From: Niebla homalea | Taxonomy: Eukaryota > Ascomycota > Lecanoromycetes > Lecanorales > Ramalinaceae | NCBI GenBank assembly: GCA_019925105.1 | Contig: JAHGAU010000026.1 | Coordinates: 124,001 to 188,000, forward strand | Length of the DNA: 64,000 nt | Direction of reading: 5' to 3' | Part shown: in pieces, positions 1-10,426 of the stretch | Layout of the letters: each line of letters starts with the position of its first letter | Position numbering within the stretch: the first letter of the stretch is position 1 | Notes under the pieces: generated by a model | What the model saw: the letters and a program-made list of their open reading frames with translations, nothing else | Told to the model about the DNA's origin: nothing | Databases searched by the model: none | Translations under genes and position numbers: made by a program

Positions 1-36
1 ATACACCATTCCGCATCTATACACCATTCCGCATCT
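1..36. repeat. Two tandem copies of an 18-bp unit at the window edge
   Basis: The unit ATACACCATTCCGCATCT occurs twice in perfect tandem and then stops. It may be the end of a longer array lying to the left of the window. It adjoins the decayed tyrosinase-like gene, so it may reflect local duplication in non-functional DNA. Confidence 0.85.
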
Positions 37-49
37 AAGTGCAACGTAA

Positions 50-743
50 GCTTTCTGATTGCATACGGCTCCTTCAGAAGGGAAAAGACTTGGCCTCTGG
101 AAAACCTATAGGCTCAGGAAGACTTACGCAAAAGCCCTAATTCTTGCCACTTCGACCCTGGCTTTCCCACCTGAAGTATGTCATCTAATTTCACCCTCTA
201 TGCTTGGAGCTCATCCGCGGATAAATTGAGAATGTCCTTTCGAATTCTTAAAGTCGCTGGGGGATCATTGGGTGGTGGAATCATGATCTTAGAGACACTG
301 GATGCCGCCGACGTTCGACGGAATCCTTGGTTCGCCCAGAGTCGAAAAGTTTCCAGCGCATCCTCTGGCCAAAGTTCTGAAGATTTCGATGTGACTGGCA
401 TCCCTGTAGAACGGAGATGTTGGTAGACTGTTACAGCGTTATCTTGAACAGATGCACGGTCTGCAAGATCAAGGTGGAGGTACGCCGGCTCAGGTGGGCT
501 CCATGAAAGCATCGCTTCTCTCCAGCCACAACCAACGACTTTGCCGTTCGCCACCCAATACGGATTGCTGAAGAGAGACGCAATCTGGTCGTTCCATGCG
601 GGGCTACTCACAACGCTTGAAATCTTTGGCCTGCGTCGGCCGTAGCTGCCAGTCCTTGTGGCTGGATAACGAGAATTATGGGTGCGCATAGCAGGGCATT
701 TAGTACTTCGGGTTGAATTCGTCTCCAAGGAAGCTTGTTGCAT
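50..743 (-). pseudogene. Decayed tyrosinase-like protein, N-terminal part
   Basis: The minus-strand reading (743 to 198) has features I recall from the N-terminal region of fungal tyrosinase-domain proteins: a PAWNDQI segment, a short stretch around LRSTGMPVTSKSSELWP, then ALETFRLWANQGFRRT and an IRKDILNLSADELQA segment. A TAG at 198-200 sits where family members have tyrosine. The frame then continues with KLDDILQVGKPGSKWQELG. Farther on, after a possible short intron, an EAKSFPF segment is followed by TGA where the family has the tryptophan of its copper-binding FWHRAY-type motif. These two stops, and no intact copper-site histidine motif, point to a pseudogene. Copper type 3 phenol oxidation is the family's known role. 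The separate frame at 757-1041 may be an eroded upstream exon but I cannot support it. The identification is from memory of the family and is moderate. Confidence 0.5.
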
Positions 744-1462
744 ACTTACTACTCCTTCAGCACTCAGGGAGAGCCCTTTGAATTGTTGGAAGGAGTTGTG
801 GATCGACTGTCCAAGGTGTAGCAGTCCACGACAAGAGGAATCGTAGACCTCTAATTGGGATCGGTTGGATCCTCCCAGCCGGTGTCATTTCCAAGAAAGG
901 CGCGTTCACAGGGGTTTTAGTTGCGTATGGGAGAGTGAACCCAAACTCATCTAGGGGTAACGGGCGATAGAGCCTTTGTCGAGACTCAGCAAGCGCCAGG
1001 TGTTGCTTCGTGCCCTCAGTTGTGTTGAATTGATTTGCCAAGGCGTCGAAGTATTGCTCTATACCAGCCTCTCAATGTCAGCAATATCTATGATAAAAAC
1101 ACCAAGAAGCATACCAAATACGGGGCTCATGTTACCCATTACATCAGTATGAGCGTTTCCGCAGCAACGATCCTGGCGAAGGCGACCGAACCAGTGTCTT
1201 TTTGTAATCCAGCGGATGCATCAAGTGCCGCGCCCGCTGCAGCAGTAGCCGGCGAGCAACCAGGAAGAAGCGAAGCGAAGGAACGCATCTTTCCCTTCCC
1301 CAGAGTGGTCGGAAGATAGTATGCCTCAATAGGCTGAGTGTTCTCCCATTGATTTTCTTTTAGCTTCCTCGTCCGACATAGGAGTATTGAGGACGGCAGA
1401 AATGACAAGCAATGAAATCCATTCCTTGAAATATCCCTTACCAGCTGTTCGCGCGTCATGAT

Positions 1463-1483
1463 TGGATAGATAAGCCTATTGTT
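1463..1483 (+). repeat. First copy of a palindromic GATAAGCCTAT motif
   Basis: The bases read GGATAGATAAGCCTATTGTTT. A near copy, GATAGGATAAGCCTATCGTT, lies near 2320-2340 in the same orientation. The second copy contains the inverted pair ATAGG/CCTAT around a 5-base centre. The two could be remnants of an old mobile element or a binding site; nothing else links them. Confidence 0.4.
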
Positions 1484-2318
1484 TCAAAAAAACGCATATC
1501 GGTTGTTATGTTATCGATCAAAGGGGGTTCACATTCAGAGCTAAGCCGATTTCAGCTAGATAACCATACAGATAGGAAGCGAACAGATTGCAGGGAGTGT
1601 TTTTCAGCAGTACTCCATCTCACGAGCTGCTACATCAGCTTCGGGGGACAGCCGCCCTCAAATCTGCTGAGTTGCTGGTCAATCTCAGCAAGTCGGGAAT
1701 GTGCTTTAAGAGACAAAGTCACCAAAACAGTCATTCCACGCATGATCTTCAGTTTCGACGCCTTTTTGTATGTCTTCTCATTCCTCGCCAGATTTCGGAG
1801 CACAAGCTGCTTGAGATATCCCCGGTTCGACACTAGATCTAAGGAACACCGCAAGGAATTTTCTGATGGTAATCGATGACTGGCTTGGTCAGATGAATAA
1901 TGCTAAACTCTGTGGGCCATGCGTACCAACTTTCGCGAACAGAGCTATCTGCAGTAAATCAAAACTGGTCTGGGTCCATCATTGCTGATACAGAGCGATA
2001 CTGCAATGTTCTTACTTGAAGTTGAGCAGCTACCCAAGCTACCTCTTACCGAACATGTCGGAATGTACGCCCACTGGTCGCTTGTTACTTGTGAATGTTA
2101 AGAGTTCTTTCCTGACCTTGGTGCATATCCGACACCAGACAACATGCGGTTGGAGACCCCAGCAGACTCATAGCCACTAGCGTCAATCATGAGGCGTCCA
2201 ATGAAGGAATCCTAACGTATAGTACTCCGTACATATCGTCGAATCCAAGAGGAATGACCACTGGCGCTAGTGAGATGTGAGATATAGATTTCCTGTATAA
2301 ATTCGTGTATTATCAAGC

Positions 2319-2340
2319 TGATAGGATAAGCCTATCGTTA
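2319..2340 (+). repeat. Second copy of the GATAAGCCTAT motif
   Basis: This copy reads TGATAGGATAAGCCTATCGT and contains an ATAGG-ATAAG-CCTAT inverted arrangement. It lies about 860 bp from the related sequence near 1465, in direct orientation. Function is unknown. Confidence 0.4.
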
Positions 2341-4170
2341 CAGATCGTTGATGAACGTACGAACAATATTACTCACTCCCTAGTAATAGCAGATGTGGAT
2401 GATATTGCCTTTTGTATTAGCTCTCGAACAAATTATGTAAGACCTGTTTTCCCTATGAGGTCCATTGATTTTGCAATTTCATTCCAAATCACAAATTTGC
2501 CTGAACAGTCAGAAAATCTGGACAGCGACATTAAACACTGAGACTATATGATATTGTCAATGACAGTCCAAACTTTAGCGATAGACCATGACAGGCTTGT
2601 TTTGGCAGCTTCCACGGGTTCTTTGTATGATCAATACCTCATACCGAGCAAAATTGTTGCTCGCATCTCACCAGCGCGGGTCGCCACTTCTTTTAGTTTG
2701 AATGATGTCTAGATCATCAGAAATGCCATTCGGTCGGCACCATGATCTAAGGCTCGTGCTGAGGGTTTGGCAGGCGTCCGAAGGTACATGGAACTAATGG
2801 AACAGGGGTTGGCACCTCGATACAGACACTCTCTCGAACGACTCGTCTAAGACAATCATCTGTTAAAGTCTCGCTAGCCGTGCTGGCCCACCTGATTCTG
2901 TTCAGCGAAGCCTGCATTTGGCAATGAGGTTCCTACCGCTGTGACGCTTATCCGCAGCTGTCGGCTTTTGGAAGCTCAATGTTGGAGCAAGATCGACGTG
3001 AAACAAATGCGCTGTGCGGTCAGATCGCTCACGCTATTGTTGGTGTGGAATACATGTGGTGATTACGTTGGCAATACATTCTCCGCAAGTGGGGGCGACT
3101 AGGAAACATCGAACTCATATGCTGCGCCCGGGCACGTCCATATGTTCAATTGATAGGATTCGCGGAATTTGTACTCTAATCCATCTAATTGAACTCACGC
3201 TTCTTCTTGGTTTCGCATCAAGCTCATTTTTTACAGCTTGGAGATTCTTTTCTTGCATCTCAACGAACTCGATCCCGCCAACGAGACGACTTAACAAGCC
3301 TTACTCACATGAACAGCTAGCTATTCGAAAGAGTGGAGTGATAATTGGTGAAATGGCCCCTATGATATTGAGCAGGTCCGATCGGCTGCCGTCCGTCAAC
3401 CGTATTGACGGACGAGGTGCAAACGAGTGGTGCCTCGAAGGTGCTAGTACTTGGTCTTTGCAGGGTTTCTTCCAAGTCATGATGATCGTTTCTGATTTTT
3501 AAAAGGCAGTTTTGACGTTCTACCATGTTCAGAATCAATACCGATTCGATATGTATTGCTTTCGAACGAGCCAGACTATATGGATCATCCCTTGCCTGTT
3601 GCCAGGGTTTCTCCATAATTTCCCTCGCGGGCAAGACTAAATGCTGAATAGGGGTTTTGCTCTTTCCAGAACACTCTTAGTGCCCTACCGAATGCTATAC
3701 TAACTGAGACCGCAGGAGCTCCCTGGAAAAAGAAAAAGGCCAGGATCAGCCATAAAGCTCAATGCCTCTAACATTGCTGTCCATGCTTTTGCACCAAAGC
3801 TCATTGCCACCTGTCAAGCGCTAAGGCGATGCTAAGCAATCGCGATGTCGACATCTGCCAGGCGGCTTACCGCCAGTGTGCAGATGGTCTCCCGACTAAG
3901 GTCAACGTGGATGTTTAAGGCACTGCAAGCAGGTGCGGAACCTGATTCGAGACAGCTTGATCTGTCTGACTGAGACTGCTTTATTTAGCTGTCAGTAGAA
4001 GTCCTCGCTTAAGACGAATAGTAATAATATGGTAACATTCTTTCTTGCCCTAGGCCACGCGCTTGACTCCCTAGACGCCTCTGCGCTAGTGTTAGACGTC
4101 CGAAGTTCATCCCGCAGGATCCCAAACTTCGGCCACGTTAGGGCCGGATAATGTGAAACAGGACCTTTAC

Positions 4171-4509
4171 ATGAGACAACGTGGCGAGCGTGGTGCAGGT
4201 ACCGTACTCGGTGTACGCCGCACGAGGTTGGGCAATGCCATGCGGCATCAGCTAAATATGGCTTTCAAAGAGGTCCCTAACTCTTCTTCTTCACCTTCCG
4301 ATTCCAGCATCATCATCCACCAAGGCGAAACAAGATTCGTCCTTGAGCTGGATGCGCATGAACCACAATTGCCTCGGTTCCTTGGTTTCTACGACTTGTC
4401 GTTGTGTACACGTCATGCTCGTGTGTTTCAGGATCACTTCCGTCAGGTTGGGCAAGATTATTTGATCTTGACTGGCGATGAGAAGGGCAGTTTTGGTTTC
4501 TTTGCTTGA
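4171..4509 (+). other. Open frame possibly forming a 5' exon of the surface-protein gene
   Basis: From the ATG at 4171 this frame runs 112 residues to a TGA at 4507-4509. It has no signal peptide or recognisable domain. It is in the same frame as the downstream surface protein. An intron from GTTGGG at 4447 to the AG at 4547-4548 would keep the frame and remove both intervening stops, but the donor is weak. It may be a genuine first exon or unrelated decayed sequence. Confidence 0.2.
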
Positions 4510-4548
4510 TGTATGCTTGCTTTTGATATTAGAAGTTGTTCATAGTAG

Positions 4549-6141
4549 GTGCCTGTTCTACTCATACTTCGAGATGGCTTCCTGACTCGAGAAGGCCATG
4601 TAGTTGTACGATACCACCTTCCCAAAGCCTTAGGTCCGACATCACTACCCCCACTTAATAAGCAACGTGATATCGCTCGCGCTGTGCCGGATGGAGCAAT
4701 TCTTGGTACTGTTGGCGCGCAGACCATAACAGGCGATGCATCGATAGCATTCGTCAATGGTCTCACGCTGAAGCCTGGCGTCCCGCCAATTACCGTGGCC
4801 GGGACCGCAATATCAATGCGTCAAGATGCCTTGGTTGTTGGTACAACCACGGTCCCTCTGCCTACACCAGACGCGGATCAGAATCGAAGAGCATTGGCAG
4901 AGGTCGGAGGGCAGCTCATTACAGGGGATGGACAATTTGCTGTGGTCGGGGATCAAAGGATACAAGCTGGTGCGGGAGCGGTGACCATTGAAGGAACCCC
5001 AGTCTCACTGGGTCAAATTGCCATCGTCATTGGGTCAAATACGGTGACTTTACCGCAGTCAGCCACTGCGTCTAGTATTCAGGCCCCAGTGACAAGTCGA
5101 CCAGCCATCCCCACGAGCCGAGAAAGCTCCTTCATTCCTGGTACATCAAATACTAATACACAGACTCAAACCAGACCCCTAGAATCTAGCACCACTGGAC
5201 CGCGTGTCAATTCAAGAAGCACTCAGACATCTCTGGAAGTCTCGTCAATCTCAGTCGGTCCAAGCCAGCCTACTTCGAGCACAATCGTTACCAGTCAGCC
5301 CTCGAACTCCCTTCCAATCTTGAATGCTGGAGGACACATATTCACTGCTCTGCCCGGCAACAATGGCGGGCTTGAAATTGGCGGCAACACGATCGCCTCC
5401 GGCGCACCAGCTGTGACCATAGATGGAGAATCCTACTCGATAGATTCCAACAACAGCCTTCACATCGGCAGTTCCACGTTCCCAGTCGCTACAGGTAATG
5501 GAGACGGAGCTTTGACCGCTGGGGGTGAGACATTCAAGCCCCTAGCCTCGGATGTGGTTTCGATCGACGGCTACACTATCACTGTATCAGGGGTCGGGGT
5601 CTTGAAGGATAACACCAAAATCCTCCTGGGGACTGGTGGGTTGATGATCGATTCCTCGACGTACGCATTCGCAGCGCCATCCAATCCGGGGCCAATAACC
5701 GGGACGATGTCCAAGCAGTCAGCACCGCTACCTTCGGTGTTCATAATCGATGGGCAGACATTCACAGCAAATACGAGTGGATTGGCCATATCCAACACCA
5801 AAGTCATGGTGGATGGTTCTGCAATCACTGTTAACGGCACGACCATTTCATTGGATTTGTCAACGCTAGCCGTGGGGTCAGACCAGATACCGATTGCCTC
5901 TGTGTCTGATCTGGGGCCGGCTTTATTCGGGGCAGTGCCTGTTGCCACTACTGCAGCGTCGACTACAACGGCTGCGGCTACGACCAGCTCTATGACTACT
6001 ACCCCCTTTAGCTCGCCCTCATTCACCGTCTTACAGCCAACTTCGACTTCTGGCAATGCGGGGCGTGCATCTGGTATGGAAGCTGTGCGCTGGGTATGGA
6101 TCACTCCTATTCTATGTATGATGCTGTGGATGGCATCCTGA
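4549..6141 (+). CDS. GPI-anchored surface protein with beta-strand repeats; 5' end unresolved
   Basis: The open frame encodes about 530 residues. It contains several imperfect repeats of roughly 60-90 residues in which short beta-strand patterns alternate, such as GGQLITGDGQ, GQTFTANTSG, VTIDGESYSI and ITVNGTTISL. A Ser/Thr-rich linker lies in the middle and another (TTAASTTTAAATTSS) near the C-terminus. The protein ends in a short polar stretch followed by a hydrophobic tail (VWITPILCMMLWMAS), the usual GPI-attachment layout, so it probably sits on the plasma membrane or cell wall. The frame begins just after an in-frame TAG and has no ATG or signal peptide nearby. The true start therefore lies in an upstream exon, or the 5' end is degenerate. 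Proteins of this type are common in Pezizomycotina and their role is unknown. The same repeat style appears at the N-terminus of the large secreted protein at 42,296-46,854. Confidence 0.7.
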   Translation: MPVLLILRDGFLTREGHVVVRYHLPKALGPTSLPPLNKQRDIARAVPDGAILGTVGAQTITGDASIAFVNGLTLKPGVPPITVAGTAISMRQDALVVGTTTVPLPTPDADQNRRALAEVGGQLITGDGQFAVVGDQRIQAGAGAVTIEGTPVSLGQIAIVIGSNTVTLPQSATASSIQAPVTSRPAIPTSRESSFIPGTSNTNTQTQTRPLESSTTGPRVNSRSTQTSLEVSSISVGPSQPTSSTIVTSQPSNSLPILNAGGHIFTALPGNNGGLEIGGNTIASGAPAVTIDGESYSIDSNNSLHIGSSTFPVATGNGDGALTAGGETFKPLASDVVSIDGYTITVSGVGVLKDNTKILLGTGGLMIDSSTYAFAAPSNPGPITGTMSKQSAPLPSVFIIDGQTFTANTSGLAISNTKVMVDGSAITVNGTTISLDLSTLAVGSDQIPIASVSDLGPALFGAVPVATTAASTTTAAATTSSMTTTPFSSPSFTVLQPTSTSGNAGRASGMEAVRWVWITPILCMMLWMAS

Positions 6142-6346
6142 CCATCAGATCTTTTGGTTTACGTCTTACGAATTTGAGTGTGCATTGTTTTGCCAGTAGG
6201 AGCTGTACATAGCTGCATGACACTATTGTAGATATCTTGACGAACCCAGCAGAAGTCTACGCAGATCACCGAACACAGCCGCTCTATTTTGTTTGACTCG
6301 TCGATGGTCGTTCTTACTTTGCCCACATCGAGCATCGTTCGTTATA

Positions 6347-6463
6347 CCCCAATATGCAAATTCGTTGGCCCCTTCAGTTTTTTTGCAACTTTTTGGAAGG
6401 AATTTTTGTCAAAACCACGTTTCCACCCTGCACTCCACAACCACACATCTAGTATGGCTTAAA
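6347..6463 (+). repeat. Left terminal inverted repeat of the TA-flanked MITE
   Basis: This arm pairs with 6751-6865 on the opposite strand. The outer part includes a GTTGGCCCCTTCAG segment, and the inner part includes CCTGCACTCCACAAC in both arms. Confidence 0.85.
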
Positions 6464-6750
6464 CCAAGTAGATTCAGGGTTCATAGTATAAAGTAATATG
6501 TTAAGAAGTTAATAGATTAATTAAATTATATTAAGGGCATAAAAGGTAATAATCTATAAATACCCCTGAATCGGCTTATAGTGGGATTGTTTAAGGATAA
6601 CGCGGGGTAGTTTCCCGGGGTAGTTAAAGTGGATTAAGGGTACTTAAGAGCAATACTTAAAAACCCCCTTATATCTCAGCGTAATTAAATATGAATTTTA
6701 TATTATTAATAGTAAAGCTTTTAAGTATAATAAAGATGGTATCTTAATAC

Positions 6751-6865
6751 TTTAAGCTATATTAAACGTATAGTTGTGGAGTGCAGGATAGAAACGTAGT
6801 TTTGATAAAAAGTTCCCAAAATTTGCAAAAAAAACTGAAGGGGCCAACGAATTTACATATTGGGG
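6751..6865 (-). repeat. Right terminal inverted repeat of the TA-flanked MITE
   Basis: This is the reverse complement of 6347-6463 with scattered mismatches. Inside the CCTGCACTCCACAAC segment the differences are nearly all transitions. Confidence 0.85.
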
Positions 6866-7100
6866 TACTCTCGTAGGGCTGATGGCCGTAAACTTTTCTC
6901 CTCCATACTTTTTATTTTACAGCACACACTTGCAGCCACTACTATTCTCTCTTTAGCTAACCCACCATGCTTCCGCATGACACATCGTGCTGTGGCTGAA
7001 TGATAGGCTCACCACGTGTCTACACACGTCTTGCCACCTTAGGCAACACTTAGGCACCCATTATCCCCACCCCCTTCCATCCGTCTCCTTCTCCCAGAAC

Positions 7101-7956
7101 ATGTCCTTAGGCTTCGTCTCGGGTGGCACAACCGAAAGCCCCACGGTCCGGTCGGACGAATGGCTCGCCGCGCAGCAAGAAATCGAAGCCAGCCGTCGTC
7201 GCAAAGCTGATGGAGCGTCACGCCAGCAGGACGGGAAAACGCTGTATGAAGTGTTGCAGGGGAATAAAGGTGACTTCACTCCCCTGCATGAAGCTTCCCC
7301 ACTTCCAGTCCTTCGTTGCTGTTCCCAGACTGACATGTCAGGTTGACCTTCCGCCCGTGGATTAAGCTGCCAAACAAGAAGCCTTTGAAGAAGCCGCAAA
7401 GCTCAAGAATCAATTCCGCAACCTAGACGAGGACGAGGTTGAGTTTTTGGACTCGGTGCTCGAGAGTACGAGAAGAAGGGAAGCCGAAGTCAAGAAGGAG
7501 ACGAGGGAAGGATTGGAAGCGTTTAGGAAACAGCAAGAAGAGGCAGACAAGGCACTGAAGGAGCAGGAAGCTGATGTTGGTGGAGAAGCGGGCAGTCCTA
7601 CTACAGCTGAGGTGAAGGCTACGGGGAGCGAGTGGAAGATCAAGAAGCGGAAGAGGGGAATAGAGAAAGAAGGGACGTTGAAGGGATTGAAGCGGAGGCA
7701 GAGTGAGCCGACGAAGGAGGAGGGTGGTGTGGAAAGGGAGAGGAAGATAAGCGGAGACGGAAAAGCTCGTCAAGGGAGCGGTGTGGAAGTGAAGATCAAG
7801 GAAGAGCAGAAGAGTGAGGTTTTACCACGATCAGAGAAGGATGCCGTCTCAGCAGTGAAGGAGGAATCACCGAAGAAGGAAACCGCAGCATCAACAACTC
7901 CCAAGCCTGTTGTTGGATTAGGCTTGGCCGGCTACAGCTCTGACGAAGACGATTGA
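7101..7956 (+). CDS. FAM192A/Fyv6-family nuclear protein
   Basis: There are two exons, 7101-7269 and 7367-7956, with a 97-nt intron that has CTGAC branch sequence and joins in frame, giving 252 residues. The N-terminus starts MSLGFVSGG, followed by DEWLAAQQEIEASRRRK, SRQQDGKTLYEVLQGNK and, across the junction, AAKQEAFEEAAKLKNQFR and LDEDEVEFLDSVLEST. This is the hallmark FAM192A/Fyv6 (NIP30) domain over about the first 110 residues. The rest is Lys/Glu-rich and disordered and ends with a GLAGYSSDEDD acidic tail typical of the family. Family members are nuclear: yeast Fyv6 is a spliceosome factor acting near the second step, and human FAM192A binds the proteasome activator PSME3. The continuous family motif across the splice supports the junction strongly. 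Confidence 0.92.
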
Positions 7957-8123
7957 TAGTATTGCAGCCCTATCTTGACTGTCCTGGACCAGTCAAGAAG
8001 CTGCCAAGTTCACACAACTAGGTGAACTAAAGAGGCTTTGTCGACACACAAGGACTTTTCACTTAACAACCCGGCTTTGTCTGTTGTCAAAGCGTCCTTC
8101 AACTTTGCATCAGTCTGTTCACA

Positions 8124-10178
8124 ATGCTATTGTCTACATCACTACGGCAGGCCCCTCTGGGCTTATCGATGTTGCTGGATCCGTTGCATTACAATCTGTC
8201 ATCTCACGAAACTGCCATGTTGAAGACGGCTCAGCACAATAGCTTTTTGTCGTTGCTAAAGCCGGACAGGCGTAGCTCAACTGCCGTCAAAACGCAAGTC
8301 AAGGAGTCTGTTCGGGGGGCACCTACCTCCTCAAAGTCTGCGGCGACTCTTAAAGGCCAAAATCCATCGATTGAGTTCGGCTCCAGCCTCAGACCAAAAG
8401 CTCTGAGACGGGGGTCTAGCGAGGTCAGCTCTTCCAGCGACCCCGAGTCTGATCGTGAATCTCACAATTCCAAAGATGCCGAGCCACTCCCGCAAACGAG
8501 TACGGATCTTGATGGGGACATTGACATGTTGATAGCCGGTATCAGTGATCTTGTGGCTATTAAGGACAGAGCTGTGCTAGATCATAAGGGAATTGAGGTT
8601 CCAAAAAGCTTCGAAACAGTATCCGAGGTGGGTGCTGCTGAAGTACATAGGACAAGGATAGACATTCGTCTCCATGTCAAGCGCAAGAGGCAAGAAGGCC
8701 TTCTACCTAAAGCTCTAGGAAATGATTGGCGGAACGGAGGAGGCTTCAAGCCCCAGGAGATCATTTCTTCGAACGCCGTGTCGCTTCCAGATTGCAGGCC
8801 TTCCAGCCTCACCAACGAGATTCACCCCCTACTTCAGTGCTCCCATTGGGACAATACCCCCGACGCCATCTATGACCAGCTGGTCCCTGCTCTTCGTCTT
8901 GCCACACAATTTCTTACGCAACCCATCTGTATGAAGTTCTGGGTGACCGTCGCCCTTGGTACTCGTAACGACGACCCCGACATGGCATCAAAGTATGGCA
9001 AACCCTGCCAACGCATCTCCTCTCACGTCCCTCTCACTCCCACCAATACCACCAAGATCATCAACCATCTCCACGAACTCGGGGAAGCCGACATAATCCA
9101 CTTCGCCTTCAAAGAAAAACTGCACCAAGAAGCCGGCGGCGGCGTCTGGGCGACCTCCGGCCCCATCTGCGACTATCTTGGTGTCCGCCATCACAACAAG
9201 GCTCAAAAGCTCACCCGATCCATCATCCGCTTCCATGCCGACCACTACATTATCGCCAAGAAGCTCTCCAAACTAAAGTACCCGGAGATGTCCCAACAGC
9301 TCCGTTTCAGCTTCTTCTTCGCCACGCTGATCATGCACGAGCTCGCACACTCCATTGAGGGAGCTTATATTCGGATGCGGAATGACCAGTGGGCAGAGTT
9401 CCAACGGTCGCGGACCTATCTGGAGCCGTTTTGGCTGGACTGGCAGCGCCCGCCTGAGTGTGGCAAGGCCTGGGAGGCGACGCTGTTCGGTGGAGAGATC
9501 CAACCGGTGAACAACCGCATTGATGGGACTCACGGAGTCAGTGTGTGTGATTGGCCGCCGAGGGGAACGCAGGAGGACGAGGAGAGGAGGACGTGGTATA
9601 CAGTGCCAATGAGTTATGTCGAGAGCTTGTTCCAGAAGAGTACTTGGGAGAAGAGCTACAATTTGGAGAAGGATGGAGAGGTATTCTTCGTGCCTAGGAA
9701 TGGGGCGCGGAGTTTTTATATCAATTGGTTCACGACGATGAAATTCCGAGAGGGTGAGAAAGCCAGAGAGGAGATGGCAGAAATCGTAGATGTGGTGAAG
9801 GAACAGCCGCCGAAGAAGGTCAGAGTCAAAGGCAAGGGGAACAAAGAGGAGAAGCGGAGGGTGAAGATTGAGGAAGTCCTGAGCAAGGTTGAGGAGGGAG
9901 CAGATACCTTGATCGAGAAGAAGCATCCCAAGAACGCTGCGAGAACCTCCGCCCCAATCTTTCAACAAACGCGGAGACTCTCGACTGTGTTGCCCGAGGG
10001 ACTGTCAACGTCCAGAGAAGACGGCGTGGAGGATAAAGCTGACGGGATTACCTGTCAGCTGCTGAGTCAGATCGCCGAGTCAATTCAGCCGCATTCTGTA
10101 CAAAAACCAATACCGCCTGTACAAGTTGGAAAGCGGGAAGCAAAGCTTGCAAAGAAGGCGAATGAAAAAAGTACTTGA
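8124..10178 (+). CDS. Uncharacterised fungal protein with an HELAH metalloprotease-like motif
   Basis: A single open frame of 684 residues starts at ATG 8124; an in-frame ATG at 8217 is an alternative start. The first 230 residues are Ser-rich and look disordered. The middle (about 245-560) looks folded and contains MHELAHSIEGAY, with HELAH at residues 405-409. Conserved-looking aromatic segments follow, such as YLEPFWLDW and CGKAWEATLFGG. HExxH is the zinc-binding core of zincin peptidases, and the alternating hydrophobic residues before it suit an active-site helix. A third zinc ligand is not obvious. The C-terminal 120 residues are Lys/Glu-rich. I do not recognise a named family. It could be an inactive zincin fold, and activity is unproven. 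The 3' end faces the gene for stomatin-like protein 2. Confidence 0.8.
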   Translation: MLLSTSLRQAPLGLSMLLDPLHYNLSSHETAMLKTAQHNSFLSLLKPDRRSSTAVKTQVKESVRGAPTSSKSAATLKGQNPSIEFGSSLRPKALRRGSSEVSSSSDPESDRESHNSKDAEPLPQTSTDLDGDIDMLIAGISDLVAIKDRAVLDHKGIEVPKSFETVSEVGAAEVHRTRIDIRLHVKRKRQEGLLPKALGNDWRNGGGFKPQEIISSNAVSLPDCRPSSLTNEIHPLLQCSHWDNTPDAIYDQLVPALRLATQFLTQPICMKFWVTVALGTRNDDPDMASKYGKPCQRISSHVPLTPTNTTKIINHLHELGEADIIHFAFKEKLHQEAGGGVWATSGPICDYLGVRHHNKAQKLTRSIIRFHADHYIIAKKLSKLKYPEMSQQLRFSFFFATLIMHELAHSIEGAYIRMRNDQWAEFQRSRTYLEPFWLDWQRPPECGKAWEATLFGGEIQPVNNRIDGTHGVSVCDWPPRGTQEDEERRTWYTVPMSYVESLFQKSTWEKSYNLEKDGEVFFVPRNGARSFYINWFTTMKFREGEKAREEMAEIVDVVKEQPPKKVRVKGKGNKEEKRRVKIEEVLSKVEEGADTLIEKKHPKNAARTSAPIFQQTRRLSTVLPEGLSTSREDGVEDKADGITCQLLSQIAESIQPHSVQKPIPPVQVGKREAKLAKKANEKST

Positions 10179-10426
10179 GGAATGAGGAACGAAACGTGGA
10201 AAGTCGGGTTTTGGACAAGGCGAACTGGAGGCGTTGTATAACATAGACAATGGAGGGAACAGTTTGGCTAGCGATTACGTTCCCTGCACAGAACGTCTTG
10301 TGAAGAGAAGGGGCAAAGGCTTTCATGAATTCTTGTACAGTTTTGTACATGTGGGGTTGAGTAGAAAAGCAATGGTAAATGTTATACGCCCTTTAGCCAT
10401 GCTTGAATCAAAATCCCACCTCTTCA

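Larger units (their letters stand above)
744..4140. other. Gene-poor stretch without a supported gene
   Basis: Only short reading frames are present, most beginning at GTG or TTG, with no recognisable domain. The minus-strand frames at 3115-3297 and 3317-3634 look slightly protein-like but are interrupted and unrecognised. A motif close to GATAAGCCTAT occurs twice (near 1465 and 2325). Base composition is near 48% GC, so this is not strongly RIP-mutated DNA. The stretch is most simply old decayed intergenic or transposon sequence. Confidence 0.6.
6347..6865. mobile_element. Non-autonomous TA-flanked inverted-repeat transposon (mariner/pogo-like MITE)
   Basis: The element is about 519 bp. It begins CCCCAATATG and ends CATATTGGGG, with a TA dinucleotide directly outside each end (6345-6346 and 6866-6867). 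That is the target duplication expected of Tc1/mariner/pogo elements. Its terminal inverted repeats extend inward more than 110 bp. The centre is AT-rich with no open frame, so it depends on a transposase elsewhere. The two inverted repeats differ mostly by C/T and G/A transitions, suggesting RIP. It lies between the surface-protein gene and the FAM192A gene, ending about 235 bp before the latter's start codon. The superfamily assignment rests on the TA duplication alone. Confidence 0.85.
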
